Origin: Cellulomonas phragmiteti
GTDB taxonomy: Bacteria > Actinomycetota > Actinomycetes > Actinomycetales > Cellulomonadaceae
Length of the DNA stretch: 64,000 nt
Assembly: GCF_016862775.1 (NCBI RefSeq)
Contig: NZ_BONP01000003.1
Coordinates: 186,001 to 250,000 of the forward strand
Direction: 5' to 3'
Shown: in pieces, positions 26,838 to 36,486 of the stretch
Numbering within the stretch: the stretch's first letter is position 1
How the letters are laid out: each line of letters starts with the position of its first letter
The notes under the pieces: model-generated
The model's database searches: none
Told to the model about the DNA's origin: nothing
The model's input: the letters and a program-made list of their open reading frames with translations, nothing else
Made by a program: the position numbers and the translations under genes

Positions 26838-27506
26838 TCAGGGCGCGTGCAGCAGACGCGGCCGGGCAGGGTCGGCGTGGTCGATCACCAGGTCGGCACG
26901 CTCCGTGGGCGAGCACGCCGCGAGATAGAGCAGCTGGCCCTCGCGGCAGCGGGCGTTCGCCGGGTCGAGCGGGTCCGGCGGGCAGCCGTCGCGCTCGGCC
27001 ATCCGCGCGAACGTCACCTCGGCGGGCACGTCGAGCCACACCGAGAGGTCCCACACGTCGGCCAGCTCGTCACGGTGCAGGAAGATGCCGTCGACGAGCA
27101 GCACCGTCGCGTCCTCGACGTCGACCCACGGGGTGCCGGGGTCGGCGTCCGTCGTGAGGTCGTGCACGGCCGTGCGCACGCGCCGGGGCCGCTCGGACCC
27201 CGGGGCCAGGGGATCGAGCAGCACCCGGTGGAACGCGTCGAGGTCGTAGGAGTCGAGGAAGAAGCCCTCGGGGCTCGTGCGTCCGCGGCGGTACCGCTCG
27301 ACCGCGGGCCGGTGGAAGCCGTCGACCGACGCGCGCAGCACACGCTGCCCGCGTGCCCGCAGCACGCCCGCCAGCTCGTCGGCGAGCGTCGTCTTGCCCG
27401 CACCGTCCACCCCGTCGACCGCGACCCGCACGGGCCTGCCGAGCCTGCGCGGGTCGGGGACGGCGGCGGCGACCTGCGCCAGGACGCGGTCCCGCTGGTC
27501 GCTCAC
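26838..27506 (-). CDS. Uridine-kinase-like P-loop kinase
   Basis: 222 residues with Walker A VDGVDGAGKTTLADELA near residue 33, the lid and substrate segments SVDGFHRPAVERYRRG, GFFLDSYDLDAF, the Walker B-like VLLVDGIFLHRDEL, and LSVWLDVPAEVTFARMAERD. These match actinobacterial uridine kinase-like proteins of the PRK/UDK group. The substrate may be uridine or another small hydroxyl compound; the FHRP and GIFLHR motifs fit uridine-type kinases. Its GTG start overlaps the M1 peptidase stop by 4 bases, so it is the third gene of the synthetase operon, a surprising partner. Confidence 0.82.
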   Translation of the reverse strand: MSDQRDRVLAQVAAAVPDPRRLGRPVRVAVDGVDGAGKTTLADELAGVLRARGQRVLRASVDGFHRPAVERYRRGRTSPEGFFLDSYDLDAFHRVLLDPLAPGSERPRRVRTAVHDLTTDADPGTPWVDVEDATVLLVDGIFLHRDELADVWDLSVWLDVPAEVTFARMAERDGCPPDPLDPANARCREGQLLYLAACSPTERADLVIDHADPARPRLLHAP

Positions 27507-28834
27507 GCGGGCCACGCGGGGAGCCGTGCGGCGAGCCACCGCCGGACCAGCGCGTCGACGGGCCTGCCGGCGACGGACGAGGCGCACGCGACGAACGCGG
27601 CCGTGTCGACCGTGGAGTGCCGGTGCGTGACGGCCCACGTGCGCAGCAGCCGCGCGAAGGCCTCCTCGCCAAGGTCGAGCCGCAGCGCGTGCAGCACCAG
27701 GGCGCCACGCTGGTAGACCCGGTCGTCGAACATCCGGTCCGGGCCGGGGTCGGCGACGTCGATGTCCTGCGGCAGCCGGGCGTGCCGCGCGTGCGAGGCC
27801 CGGGCCAGCGTGTCGGCGTCCTGCCCGCCCGAGGCCGCGGACCACAGCCACTCGGCGTAGCACGCGAACCCCTCGTGCAGCCAGATGTCGCGCCAGGTGC
27901 CCACGGTCAGGCTGTTGCCGAACCACTGGTGCGCGAGCTCGTGCGCGACGAGCCGCTCCCAGGTGCCGCGCCCGTCGACGTGGTTGGCGCCGAACGTCGA
28001 CATCGCCTGCGCCTCGAGCGGCACCTCGAGGTCGTCGGCGGTGACGACGACCGCGTACTCGGCGAACGGGTACGGCCCGAAGAGCTCGGTGAACAGCGTC
28101 ATCATCTGCGGCTGACGCGCCAGGTCCGCGCGCGCCCGCGCCACCAGGGGGCGCGGCACGTACGCGCGCTGCACCACGGGACCGCCCGCCAGCAGGAGCT
28201 CGTCGTACCGGCCGACCTGCACCGCCGCGAGGTAGGGCGCGGTCGGCTCGGGCTGCTCGTACACCCACCGCACGCGCCCGGCGCGCGCGGTCCGCTGCGT
28301 CCGCACGCCGTTGGCGACCACGGTGTACGGGGCCTCGGCGCTCACCGCGACCCGGAACGCGGCCTTGTCGCCCGGGCTGTCGTGGCAGGGGAACCACGAC
28401 GGGGCGCCGTCGGGCTGCCCGGCGACGATGACGCCGTCGGTCAGCTCCTCCCAGCCCACGTCGCCCCAGCGCCCGACGAGCGGCCGCGGCTGCCCCTGGT
28501 ACGCGACCCGCACCGTGAACGACGCCCCCGCGGGCAGCGCGGACGCGAGGCGCACCGTGAGGTGCCGCGGCTGCTGCCGCCAGCGTGCCGGTCGTGCGCC
28601 GTCGACGCGCACGTCGCCCACCCGGAGCCCGGTGAGCTCGAGCCGGACCTCCTCGAGCGGGCGCGTCGTCGTGGCCGCGACCTCGGCGACGCCGTCGAGG
28701 CGGTTGGTCGCGACCCGGTAGTCCAGGTCGAGGTCGTACGACTGCACCGTGAAGCCGGGGTCGGGCCGCCCCGGCAGGTACGGGTCGGCGTCGTCGGTCG
28801 CGGGACGCTCGCGGGACGGGCGCAACCCGCTCAT
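27503..28834 (-). CDS. M1 family zinc metallopeptidase
   Basis: 443 residues. Zinc site HELAHQWFGN (His298, Glu299, His302) with the third ligand Glu321 in LHEGFACYAEW. The usual GAMEN exopeptidase motif is replaced by LEAQAMSTFGAN (residues 273-284). Residues 25-220 form the beta-sheet N-terminal domain (VQSYDLDLDYRV, GWEELTDGVIVAGQPDG). It lacks the long C-terminal helical domain of full aminopeptidase N, as in short actinobacterial M1 enzymes. No signal peptide is seen. It overlaps the Pls-type synthetase by 4 bases, suggesting a role in trimming, releasing or detoxifying that peptide product. Confidence 0.9.
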   Translation of the reverse strand: MSGLRPSRERPATDDADPYLPGRPDPGFTVQSYDLDLDYRVATNRLDGVAEVAATTTRPLEEVRLELTGLRVGDVRVDGARPARWRQQPRHLTVRLASALPAGASFTVRVAYQGQPRPLVGRWGDVGWEELTDGVIVAGQPDGAPSWFPCHDSPGDKAAFRVAVSAEAPYTVVANGVRTQRTARAGRVRWVYEQPEPTAPYLAAVQVGRYDELLLAGGPVVQRAYVPRPLVARARADLARQPQMMTLFTELFGPYPFAEYAVVVTADDLEVPLEAQAMSTFGANHVDGRGTWERLVAHELAHQWFGNSLTVGTWRDIWLHEGFACYAEWLWSAASGGQDADTLARASHARHARLPQDIDVADPGPDRMFDDRVYQRGALVLHALRLDLGEEAFARLLRTWAVTHRHSTVDTAAFVACASSVAGRPVDALVRRWLAARLPAWPA

Positions 28835-31800
28835 GCGGGGGCGATGGGGTTGCCCGCCCAGCGCGACCCGGCGGGCACGGCGTCGCCGCGCAGCACCAGC
28901 GACGACGCGCCGACGCTCGCCCCGTCTCCGAGGTGCGCCGCCGGCAGCACCACCCCGTGGGGCCCGAGGCTGGCGCCCGCGCCGATCCGCACCGTGTCGA
29001 GGCTCATGACACGATCATGGAACAGGTGCGTCTGGAGCACACAACCGCGGTTCACCGTGGCGCCGTCCCCGACGTGCACCAGGTCGGCCTCCGGCAGCCA
29101 GTACGTCTCCAGCCACGCCCCGCGCCCGATGCGCGCGCCCAGGGCGCGCAGCCACCAGGTCAGGGCGGGTGAGCCGAGCGTCGCCGGGCCCAGCCAGGGC
29201 ACGGCCAGGACCTCGGCGAACGCGTCGGCCAGCTCGTTGCGCCAGACGAACGAGCTCCACAGCGGGTGCTCGCCCGCGCGGATGCGCCCGACGAGCGCCC
29301 ACTTGGCGACGACGGCGGCCCCGCACGCGAGCACGGCGGCACCCAGCACCGCGACGGGGGACGCGAGCGCGGCGACGAGCACGCCGTGCGTGCCGAGCAC
29401 GTGGGTCAGCGTGAGCAGCATCCCGACCGCGAGGGCGAACGACAGGACGACGGGGACGAGACGGCACACCTCGACGAGCGCCCGCGCGACCCGCAGCCGC
29501 GCGGGAGGCGCGTACGTGCGCTCGTCGGGGGCGTCGCCGGTGACCCGCCGCAGGCGCTGCGGCGGCGAGCCCAGCCACGACGTGCCCTTCTTGGCACGCT
29601 CGGGCGTCGCGGACAGCACGGCGACGAGGCCGCGCGCCGGCACCGCACGCCCGGGCGCGATCATGCCGGAGTTGCCGAGGAAGGCGCGCTTGCCGATGCT
29701 CGCGGGCTCGACGCGCAGGTACCCGCCGCCCAGCTCGTACGAGCCGATGAGGGTGTCGTCGGCGAGGAACGCGCCGTCGCCGATGCGCGTCATCGACGGC
29801 AGCAGCAGCACGGTCGAGGCCTCGACGTCGCGGCCGACCCGGGCACCCAGGGCACGCAGCCACGCGGGTGTCGCGCTGCTCGCGTACAGCGGGTACAGCT
29901 GGGTGCGGGCGTCGTCCATGAGCCGCAGCGTGGCCCACGCGCGCCAGCCGCTCGCCGAGCGGACGGGGTAGGCCCCGGGCTCGAGCCCCGTGGCGAGCAG
30001 CCGTGCCGCGGCCCACGTGGTGGTCAGCAGGACCAGCGCGGACGCGAGGGCGCCGACGGGCAGCACGGGCAGCGCCGCGACGGCGGCCGCGACCACGTCG
30101 GGTGCCCCGCGGGTGGCGCCCGCGACGACCGCGAGGCCGGTCGCGAGCGCGGCCAGCGGCAGGGACGCCAGCAGCGCGGCGCTCGCGCCGTAGACCGGGA
30201 TCCAGCGTCGGCCGCGCGGCGGGCGCTGCCGGGGCCAGCGCTTGCGCGCGGGTCCCTCGAAGACGGCGGGCGAGCCGGCCCACAGCTCGCCGGGGGGCAC
30301 CGACCCGGTGACGACGGTGCCGGGTGCGACCTCGGCGCCCTGGCCCACGCGGCTGCCGGGCCCCAGCGTGCTGCGGGTGCCGACCGTGGCGCGCTTGTCG
30401 ACGCGGACGCGGCCCACCTGCAGGACGTCCCCGTCGAGCCAGTGGCCCGACAGGTCGACCTCCGGCTCGATCGCGCACCGGTCCCCGAGGACCAGGTGGC
30501 CCGTGACGGGCGGCAGCGCGTGCAGGTCGACGCCCGCGCCCACGCGGGCACCGAGCGCGCGGGCGTACACCGCGTTCCACGGGGCGCACGACAGGTTGCC
30601 CGCGCCTGCCGCGACGGCCCACGACTCGGCGAACCACAGCCGCAGGTGCACCCCGCCGCCGCGCGGGTAGCGGCCGGGGGTGACGCCGCGCAGCAGCGTG
30701 CGCGCGACCAGCACGGTCGACCCCATGCGTCCCAGCGGGCTGACCAGCAGCACCCAGCCGGCGGCGAACCACCACGCCGCCCCGGGCACGGGCGGTGCCC
30801 ACGCGACGCCGGCGGCCGCGAGCGCGGCGTCGGCCCCCAGGGCCCACGTGACCCAGCGCAGCCCGACGAGCACCGCCAGCGGCAGCCCGAGCAGGACCTG
30901 CACGGCCCGGGCCCGCGCGGGCGTGGGGGCCGGCACGTGCGCGTCCTGCACGGGCGCGGGCGTGAGCTCGTCGAGCCGGCGCGCCAGGGCGCCGAGCCGC
31001 GGGTGCTCGTAGACGTCGGCCACCGTCGCGGTCGGGTAGCGGGCGCGCAGCGCGGACACGAGCTGCGCCGCGGCCAGGCTGCCGCCCCCGGCGGCGAAGA
31101 AGTCGTCGTCGGGGCCCTGGACCGCCGTGCCCAGGGCCGCGGTCCAGCACCCGGCCACCCACTCCTGCGTCGGGTCGAGGTCCGCCGCGGGCCCGGGGTC
31201 GGCGCCGGGTGCGCCGACGAGCGGCCAGGGCAGGGCGTCGCGGTCGACCTTGCCCGACCCGCGGGTGGGGATCTCCTCGACCACGGCGAGGAGGGGCACG
31301 AGCGCGGCGGGCAGCACGTCGCGCAGCGCGGACCGCGCCGCGTCGAGGTCGACCTGCGCGCCGGGCAGGGCGGCGAGGTAGCCGACGAGCACGGACGTGC
31401 CGGCCGGTGTGCGTCGGACGGCGGCCGCGGCGGCACCCACGCCGGGCAGCGCACCCAGGGCGGCGTCGACCTCGCCCAGCTCGATGCGCCGGCCGCCGAT
31501 CTTCACCTGGTCGTCCGCCCGCCCGACGAACACGAGCCCGGCGTGCTCGTACCGCACGAGGTCGCCGCTGCGGTACGCGCGCTCCCAGCCGAGGCCCGGC
31601 GCCGGGGCGAAGCGCTCGGCGTCGCGCGCCTCGTCGAGGTAGCGCGCGAGCCCGACGCCGCCGATCACGAGCTCGCCGGTCCCGCCCTCGTCCACGGGGG
31701 CGCCGTCGGGGCCGACCACGGCCAGGTCCCAGCCGTCGAGCGCGTGGCCGATGCGCACCGGGCCGGTGCCGTCGAGCAGGGCCGCGCACGCGACGACGGT

Positions 31801-32694
31801 CGCCTCGGTGGGCCCGTACGTGTTCCACACCTCGCGCCCGGGGGTCGCGAGGCGGGCGACCAGCTCCGGGGGGCAGGCCTCGCCGCCGAAGATCAGGAGC
31901 CGGACGCCGTCGAGCTGGTCGGCGGACCACAGCCCGGCCAGCGTGGGGACGGTCGAGATGACGCTGATGCGCTGGGCGACCAACCACGGTCCGAGGTCCA
32001 TGCCGGTGCGCACGAGCGCGCGCGGCGCGGGCACGAGGCACGCGCCGTGCCGCCACGCCAGCCACATCTCCTCGCAGGACGCGTCGAACGCGACGGACAG
32101 GCCGGCGAGGACCCGGTCGCCGGGGCCCAGCGGCGCGTCCTGCAGGAAGACCCGGGCCTCGGCGTCGACGAACGCCGCCGCGGACCGGTGCCGGACCGCG
32201 ACGCCCTTGGGGACGCCCGTCGAGCCGGAGGTGAAGATGATCCAGGCGTCGTCCTGCGGCTCGGGGGGCGGGGGAGCGGGCACGCTCGTGGCGGCCGCCC
32301 GGCGCCGGTCGTCGGGCTCGGCCGCGAGGTCACCCTCCCCGAGCACCCGCACGACGCCGGCCTCCCGGAACACGGTGCGGGCGCGCTCCTCGGGGTCGTC
32401 CACGTCGACCGGGACGTAGGCGGCGCCCGCCGCGAGGACCGCGAGGATCGCCGTGTAGAGCTCGGTGGTGCCCGAGGGCACGTGGATGCCGACGCGGTCA
32501 CCGCGCCGCACGCCCTGCGCGGCGAGGCGCGCGGCCCCCTCGCGGACGTGGACGGCCAGCTCGGCGTACGTGAGGACGGTGCGGCCGTCGTCCAGGGCGG
32601 GGGCGTCCGGGTGCGCGGCGACGGTCGCGTCGAGGACGTCCAGCAGGGTGCGCGGCGGCGGAGCGAGGTCGCCGCGCAGGTAGGGCGAGGTCAC
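28831..32694 (-). CDS. Pls/PosA-type nonribosomal peptide synthetase (poly-amino-acid synthetase)
   Basis: 1287 residues in a single module: adenylation domain (residues 15-490; FTSGSTGVPKG, FDASCEEM, NTYGPTEAT, YRSGDLVRYE, GRADDQVKIGGRRIE, GSGKVDRDAL), carrier domain with the phosphopantetheine Ser539 in DFFAAGGGSL, then a membrane region of about six helices interleaved with three hexapeptide-repeat, LbH-like domains (for example AIGxxG-type repeats around CAIEPEVDLSG, IGDGAFLADDTLIG, VHVGDGATVNRG). This is the epsilon-poly-L-lysine synthetase architecture, which has no condensation or thioesterase domain and joins monomers on the membrane. Specificity residues aligned by eye to PheA are D204 A205 E208 S247 I268 G270 T292 V300 V301 K482, close to the remembered lysine code of bacitracin synthetase. 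GTG at 32694 is chosen from the conserved start. Confidence 0.9.
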   Translation of the reverse strand: MTSPYLRGDLAPPPRTLLDVLDATVAAHPDAPALDDGRTVLTYAELAVHVREGAARLAAQGVRRGDRVGIHVPSGTTELYTAILAVLAAGAAYVPVDVDDPEERARTVFREAGVVRVLGEGDLAAEPDDRRRAAATSVPAPPPPEPQDDAWIIFTSGSTGVPKGVAVRHRSAAAFVDAEARVFLQDAPLGPGDRVLAGLSVAFDASCEEMWLAWRHGACLVPAPRALVRTGMDLGPWLVAQRISVISTVPTLAGLWSADQLDGVRLLIFGGEACPPELVARLATPGREVWNTYGPTEATVVACAALLDGTGPVRIGHALDGWDLAVVGPDGAPVDEGGTGELVIGGVGLARYLDEARDAERFAPAPGLGWERAYRSGDLVRYEHAGLVFVGRADDQVKIGGRRIELGEVDAALGALPGVGAAAAAVRRTPAGTSVLVGYLAALPGAQVDLDAARSALRDVLPAALVPLLAVVEEIPTRGSGKVDRDALPWPLVGAPGADPGPAADLDPTQEWVAGCWTAALGTAVQGPDDDFFAAGGGSLAAAQLVSALRARYPTATVADVYEHPRLGALARRLDELTPAPVQDAHVPAPTPARARAVQVLLGLPLAVLVGLRWVTWALGADAALAAAGVAWAPPVPGAAWWFAAGWVLLVSPLGRMGSTVLVARTLLRGVTPGRYPRGGGVHLRLWFAESWAVAAGAGNLSCAPWNAVYARALGARVGAGVDLHALPPVTGHLVLGDRCAIEPEVDLSGHWLDGDVLQVGRVRVDKRATVGTRSTLGPGSRVGQGAEVAPGTVVTGSVPPGELWAGSPAVFEGPARKRWPRQRPPRGRRWIPVYGASAALLASLPLAALATGLAVVAGATRGAPDVVAAAVAALPVLPVGALASALVLLTTTWAAARLLATGLEPGAYPVRSASGWRAWATLRLMDDARTQLYPLYASSATPAWLRALGARVGRDVEASTVLLLPSMTRIGDGAFLADDTLIGSYELGGGYLRVEPASIGKRAFLGNSGMIAPGRAVPARGLVAVLSATPERAKKGTSWLGSPPQRLRRVTGDAPDERTYAPPARLRVARALVEVCRLVPVVLSFALAVGMLLTLTHVLGTHGVLVAALASPVAVLGAAVLACGAAVVAKWALVGRIRAGEHPLWSSFVWRNELADAFAEVLAVPWLGPATLGSPALTWWLRALGARIGRGAWLETYWLPEADLVHVGDGATVNRGCVLQTHLFHDRVMSLDTVRIGAGASLGPHGVVLPAAHLGDGASVGASSLVLRGDAVPAGSRWAGNPIAPA

Positions 32695-32831
32695 GACGGG
32701 CGATCCTGCCACCGGCTCCGCCCGGGAGCGGCCGCGTTCACGGTGCGGTCGACGCCTCGTCGTCGGGTGTTCACCGCCGACGGCGGTCCGGGCGGGCGGT
32801 GGTGAGCGCGGCCACAGTGTCTTGATGTCGA

Positions 32832-32845
32832 GGGACCTCGGTCCC
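32832..32845. promoter_or_regulatory. GGGACC-N2-GGTCCC palindrome at the sucC promoter
   Basis: Same arms and spacing as at 17927-17940. It ends 5 bases upstream of the putative sucC -10 box, where a bound protein would block or assist RNA polymerase. Confidence 0.4.
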
Positions 32846-32850
32846 GGCGA

Positions 32851-32856
32851 TACGAT
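32851..32856 (+). promoter_or_regulatory. Putative -10 box of sucCD
   Basis: TACGAT fits the consensus well and would give a leader of about 55 bases. A TTGATG at 32822-32827 is too far upstream (23 bases) to serve as a standard -35. Confidence 0.5.
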
Positions 32857-32918
32857 CGTCCGGGCGATGCGGCCGCACCGGGCCGCTGCACGCGGTCGAC
32901 GAGAGGAAACCGGACCAG

Positions 32919-34100
32919 GTGGACCTGTTCGAGTACCAGGCACGTGACATCTTCGAGAAGCACGGCGTGCCCGTGCTCGGCGGCATCGTCGCCACGACGC
33001 CACAGGAGGCCCGCGCGGCAGCCGAGCAGCTGCTCCCGCCCGAGGGCGGCGTCGTCGTCGTCAAGGCGCAGGTCAAGACCGGTGGCCGCGGCAAGGCCGG
33101 GGGCGTCAAGCTGGCACGCTCGGCCGACGAGGCCGCCGCGACGGCGGGCGAGATCCTCGGCATGGACATCAAGGGCCACACGGTGCACCGCGTGATGGTC
33201 GCGGCCGGCGCCAAGATCGCCCAGGAGTTCTACTTCTCGCTCCTGCTGGACCGCGCCGAGCGTCGCTACCTGGCGATGGCCTCGGTCGAGGGCGGCGTGG
33301 AGATCGAGCAGCTCGCGGTCGAGCGTCCCGAGGCGCTCGCCAAGGTCGCGGTCGACCCGCGCACGGGCATCGACCAGGCGACGGCGGACGAGATCGTCGC
33401 GGCCGCGGGCTTCGCCCCGGAGATCGCGGGCCAGGTCGCCGACGTCCTGCAGAAGCTGTGGCGCGTGTACGACGAGGAGGACGCCACGCTGGTCGAGGTC
33501 AACCCGCTCGTCCTCACGGAGGACGGCCAGGTCGTCGCCCTCGACGGCAAGGTCACCCTCGACGCCAACGCGGACTTCCGGCACCCGGACCACGCGGCCC
33601 TCGAGGACGCGGCCGCCGCGGACCCGCTGGAGGCGCGCGCCAAGGAGAAGGACCTCAACTACGTCAAGCTCGACGGCGAGGTCGGCATCATCGGCAACGG
33701 CGCGGGCCTCGTCATGAGCACCCTCGACGTGGTCGCGTACGCCGGTGAGGCGCACGGCGGGGTGCGGCCCGCCAACTTCCTCGACATCGGCGGCGGCGCC
33801 TCGGCCGAGGTGATGGCCGCCGGCCTCGACATCATCCTCACGGACCCGCAGGTGAAGTCCGTGTTCGTCAACGTGTTCGGTGGGATCACGGCCTGCGACG
33901 CCGTGGCCAACGGCATCGTCGCCGCCCTGCAGATCCTCGGGGACGAGGCGTCGAAGCCCCTCGTCGTGCGGCTCGACGGCAACAACGTCGTCGAGGGCCG
34001 GCGCATCCTCGCCGAGGCCGGGCACCCGCTCGTCACGCTCGCCGACACGATGGACGGCGGCGCCGACACGGCTGCCCGCCTGGCGCACGCCGCCGCCTGA
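32919..34100 (+). CDS. sucC: Succinyl-CoA synthetase beta subunit (ADP/GDP-forming)
   Basis: 393 residues. Starts with the invariant [19 protein letters not shown]. The ATP-grasp domain includes [21 protein letters not shown], and the C-terminal CoA-ligase half contains [19 protein letters not shown] and [16 protein letters not shown]. With SucD it interconverts succinyl-CoA and succinate with substrate-level phosphorylation in the TCA cycle. GTG at 32919 has GAGAGGA upstream. sucD follows after 31 bases in the same transcript. Confidence 0.96.
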   Translation: MDLFEYQARDIFEKHGVPVLGGIVATTPQEARAAAEQLLPPEGGVVVVKAQVKTGGRGKAGGVKLARSADEAAATAGEILGMDIKGHTVHRVMVAAGAKIAQEFYFSLLLDRAERRYLAMASVEGGVEIEQLAVERPEALAKVAVDPRTGIDQATADEIVAAAGFAPEIAGQVADVLQKLWRVYDEEDATLVEVNPLVLTEDGQVVALDGKVTLDANADFRHPDHAALEDAAAADPLEARAKEKDLNYVKLDGEVGIIGNGAGLVMSTLDVVAYAGEAHGGVRPANFLDIGGGASAEVMAAGLDIILTDPQVKSVFVNVFGGITACDAVANGIVAALQILGDEASKPLVVRLDGNNVVEGRRILAEAGHPLVTLADTMDGGADTAARLAHAAA

Positions 34101-34131
34101 GACCCCCGACGCAGAGAGAAGCAGACTCCAC

Positions 34132-35010
34132 ATGGCGATCTTCCTCACCGAGGACTCCAAGGTCATCGTCCAGGGCATGACGGGTTCGGAGGGCCAGAAG
34201 CACACGACCCGCATGCTCGCGTCCGGCACGAACGTCGTCGGCGGCGTCAACCCGCGCAAGGCGGGCACGTCCGTCACGTTCGGTGACGTCGACGTGCCGG
34301 TGTTCGGGTCGGTGGCCGAGGCCATCGCGGCGACCGGCGCCGACGTCTCCGTCATCTTCGTCCCGCCGGCGCACACCAAGGGCGCCGTCGTCGAGGCCGT
34401 CGACGCGGGCATCCCGCTGGCCGTCATCATCACCGAGGGCGTCCCCGTGGCCGACACGGCCGAGTTCTTCTCCTACGCGCAGGAGAAGGGCGTGCGGCTC
34501 ATCGGCCCCAACTGCCCCGGCCTGATCAGCCCCGGCAAGTCGAACGTCGGCATCATCCCCGCCGACATCACGGGCCCCGGCAAGGTCGGCCTGGTCTCCA
34601 AGTCCGGCACCCTGACCTACCAGATGATGTACGAGCTGCGGGACTTCGGGTTCTCCACGGCCATCGGCATCGGCGGCGACCCGATCATCGGCACCACGCA
34701 CATCGACGCCCTCGCCGCGTTCGAGGCCGACCCCGAGACCGAGGTCATCGTGATGATCGGCGAGATCGGCGGCGACGCCGAGGAGCGGGCGGCGGCCTAC
34801 ATCGCCGAGCACGTCACCAAGCCGGTCGTCGGCTACGTCGCCGGGTTCACCGCCCCCGAGGGCAAGACCATGGGCCACGCGGGCGCGATCGTGTCCGGCT
34901 CGTCGGGCACCGCGCAGGCCAAGAAGGAGGCCCTCGAGGCCGCCGGCGTGAAGGTCGGCAAGACGCCGTCCGAGACGGCACGGCTGGCGCGCGAGCTGCT
35001 CGGCGCCTGA
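34132..35010 (+). CDS. sucD: Succinyl-CoA synthetase alpha subunit
   Basis: 292 residues. CoA-binding Rossmann domain with [22 protein letters not shown] and [11 protein letters not shown]; the phosphorylated histidine is His249 in GHAGAIVSG, followed by [16 protein letters not shown], the typical end. It carries the phospho-His that passes phosphate to the SucC nucleotide site. Length and motifs are standard. Confidence 0.96.
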   Translation: MAIFLTEDSKVIVQGMTGSEGQKHTTRMLASGTNVVGGVNPRKAGTSVTFGDVDVPVFGSVAEAIAATGADVSVIFVPPAHTKGAVVEAVDAGIPLAVIITEGVPVADTAEFFSYAQEKGVRLIGPNCPGLISPGKSNVGIIPADITGPGKVGLVSKSGTLTYQMMYELRDFGFSTAIGIGGDPIIGTTHIDALAAFEADPETEVIVMIGEIGGDAEERAAAYIAEHVTKPVVGYVAGFTAPEGKTMGHAGAIVSGSSGTAQAKKEALEAAGVKVGKTPSETARLARELLGA

Positions 35011-35024
35011 GACGTCCGTCCCAC

Positions 35025-35058
35025 CCGCGGCCCCGGTCCCCACGGACCGGGGCCGCGG
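35025..35058 (+). terminator. 15-bp stem terminator after sucD
   Basis: Bases 35025-35039 pair perfectly with 35044-35058 around a 4-base loop, 15 bases after the sucD stop. It probably ends the sucCD transcript. Confidence 0.7.
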
Positions 35059-35142
35059 TGCGTCCGGGACCCGGGCGGCGGGGCGGCGACGCGCCGGGCC
35101 CGGGTCCGGCGCCGCGCTGGGCGCACCGGTCACCATGGGCGG

Positions 35143-36447
35143 GTGCCCCTGTCCACCGGTCCCGTCCCCGTCGCGGGGCGCGCCCGTCGCGTCCTGCAGG
35201 ACGACCCGCGCCCGACGTTCTTCACGTCGACGATCGACGGCGCCCCCCGGTGGGCGATCGGCGTGCTCACGGCCGTGCAGGCCGCGGCGCTGTCGCTGCT
35301 GACGCTCGCGGTGCCCGCGATCGCGGTGTTCGTCGCGACGTCGGCGGACCCCGCCAACGCCGACGTGGGGTGGACCCGTGCGGTCGTCGTGGCGACCAAC
35401 CTGTGGCTGCTCGCGCACGGCGTGCCCGCGGGCCTCGGTGGCGTGGTCGTGTCCGTCGTCCCGCTGGGGCTGACGGTGCTGGCCCTGTTCACCTGCTACG
35501 CCTCGGCGCGCCGCTCGGGCCACGCGACCCGCAGCGGCGCCCTCGCCTCGATCGGCGGCTACGCGGGCGTCACCGGGCTCGTCGCGCTCGTCGTCGGTGC
35601 GGGTGCGGCGGGGGTGCTGCGGGCGCTCGTCGGCGGCCTGCTGGTCGGTGGCCTGGGCATCGGTGCCGGTCTGCTGCGGCGTCCCGAGGCGCCCCCGTGG
35701 GGGCGGGTCGTCGCACCGCTCGGTGACCGGCTCCCGGCCCCCGTGGCGGTGGGTGTGCGGGCCGGCGTGCTCGCCGCGGCCGGCCTCGTGGCGCTCGCCG
35801 CGCTGCTGACGACGCTGTGGGTGCTCGCGGGCCGTGCGACGGTCGTCGACGTGGCCCGCGGCCTGTCGCTCGACGCGGTCGGCGGCATCGTGCTCGCCCT
35901 CGCCGAGCTCGCGTTCGTGCCCAACCTCGTCGTGTGGGCACTGGCGTGGATCGCCGGTCCGGGCTTCGCCGTCGGGGCGGGTACGCGCTTCGCGCCCTCC
36001 GAGGTGGTGGGGGGGCCGATGCCCGCGCTGCCGCTGCTCGGGGCGCTGCCGGACGCGCACGGTGGGGCCGTGCTGCTCGCACCGCTGCTCGTCGTGGGTG
36101 TCGGCGTCCTCGCCGGGCTCGCCGTCCACCGGTGGCTCGAGCCGGTCCGGCCCCGGGACGTCGCGGTGGCCGTGGGGGTCGCCGCGCTGGTCGCTGGGAT
36201 CCTGGCGGCCCTGCTCGTGGCCGTGGCCGGCGGTGCCGCCGGCCCGGGGCGGATGGCGCAGGTCGGTGCCCACCCGTGGTGGGTGGGTCTGGTCGTCGCC
36301 GCCGGGGTCGGGGGTGGCGTGGCGGTCGCGGCCGTGCCGTCCGACCGTGCCGTGCGCGACGCGGTGCAGGACCGGTGGGCGCGGCGGCGCGGTGCCGTGC
36401 CGGCAGGCGTGCCCGACGCCGCGCCGGGCGCCGCGTCCGACACCTGA
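35143..36447 (+). CDS. DUF6350 family polytopic membrane protein
   Basis: 434 residues with about ten membrane helices and a Pro/Ala-rich cytoplasmic tail. The family marks are the position between sucD and purN and segments such as LWLLAHGVPAGLGG, PLGLTVLALFTCYASARRSG and LVVWALAWIAGPGFAVGAGT, which are typical of this actinobacterial family. Function unknown. GTG at 35143 is used as start; there is no clear ribosome site. Confidence 0.85.
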   Translation: MPLSTGPVPVAGRARRVLQDDPRPTFFTSTIDGAPRWAIGVLTAVQAAALSLLTLAVPAIAVFVATSADPANADVGWTRAVVVATNLWLLAHGVPAGLGGVVVSVVPLGLTVLALFTCYASARRSGHATRSGALASIGGYAGVTGLVALVVGAGAAGVLRALVGGLLVGGLGIGAGLLRRPEAPPWGRVVAPLGDRLPAPVAVGVRAGVLAAAGLVALAALLTTLWVLAGRATVVDVARGLSLDAVGGIVLALAELAFVPNLVVWALAWIAGPGFAVGAGTRFAPSEVVGGPMPALPLLGALPDAHGGAVLLAPLLVVGVGVLAGLAVHRWLEPVRPRDVAVAVGVAALVAGILAALLVAVAGGAAGPGRMAQVGAHPWWVGLVVAAGVGGGVAVAAVPSDRAVRDAVQDRWARRRGAVPAGVPDAAPGAASDT

Positions 36448-36486
36448 CGGGGTGACGTGACGGGCTGAGGCGCCCCCGGTGGGACG

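Noticed and set aside
29266-32805. 1179-codon plus-strand frame opposite the Pls-type synthetase
   Set aside because: Despite its length it has shadow-frame composition (Arg, Gly, Ala, His), while the minus strand contains all adenylation-domain motifs.
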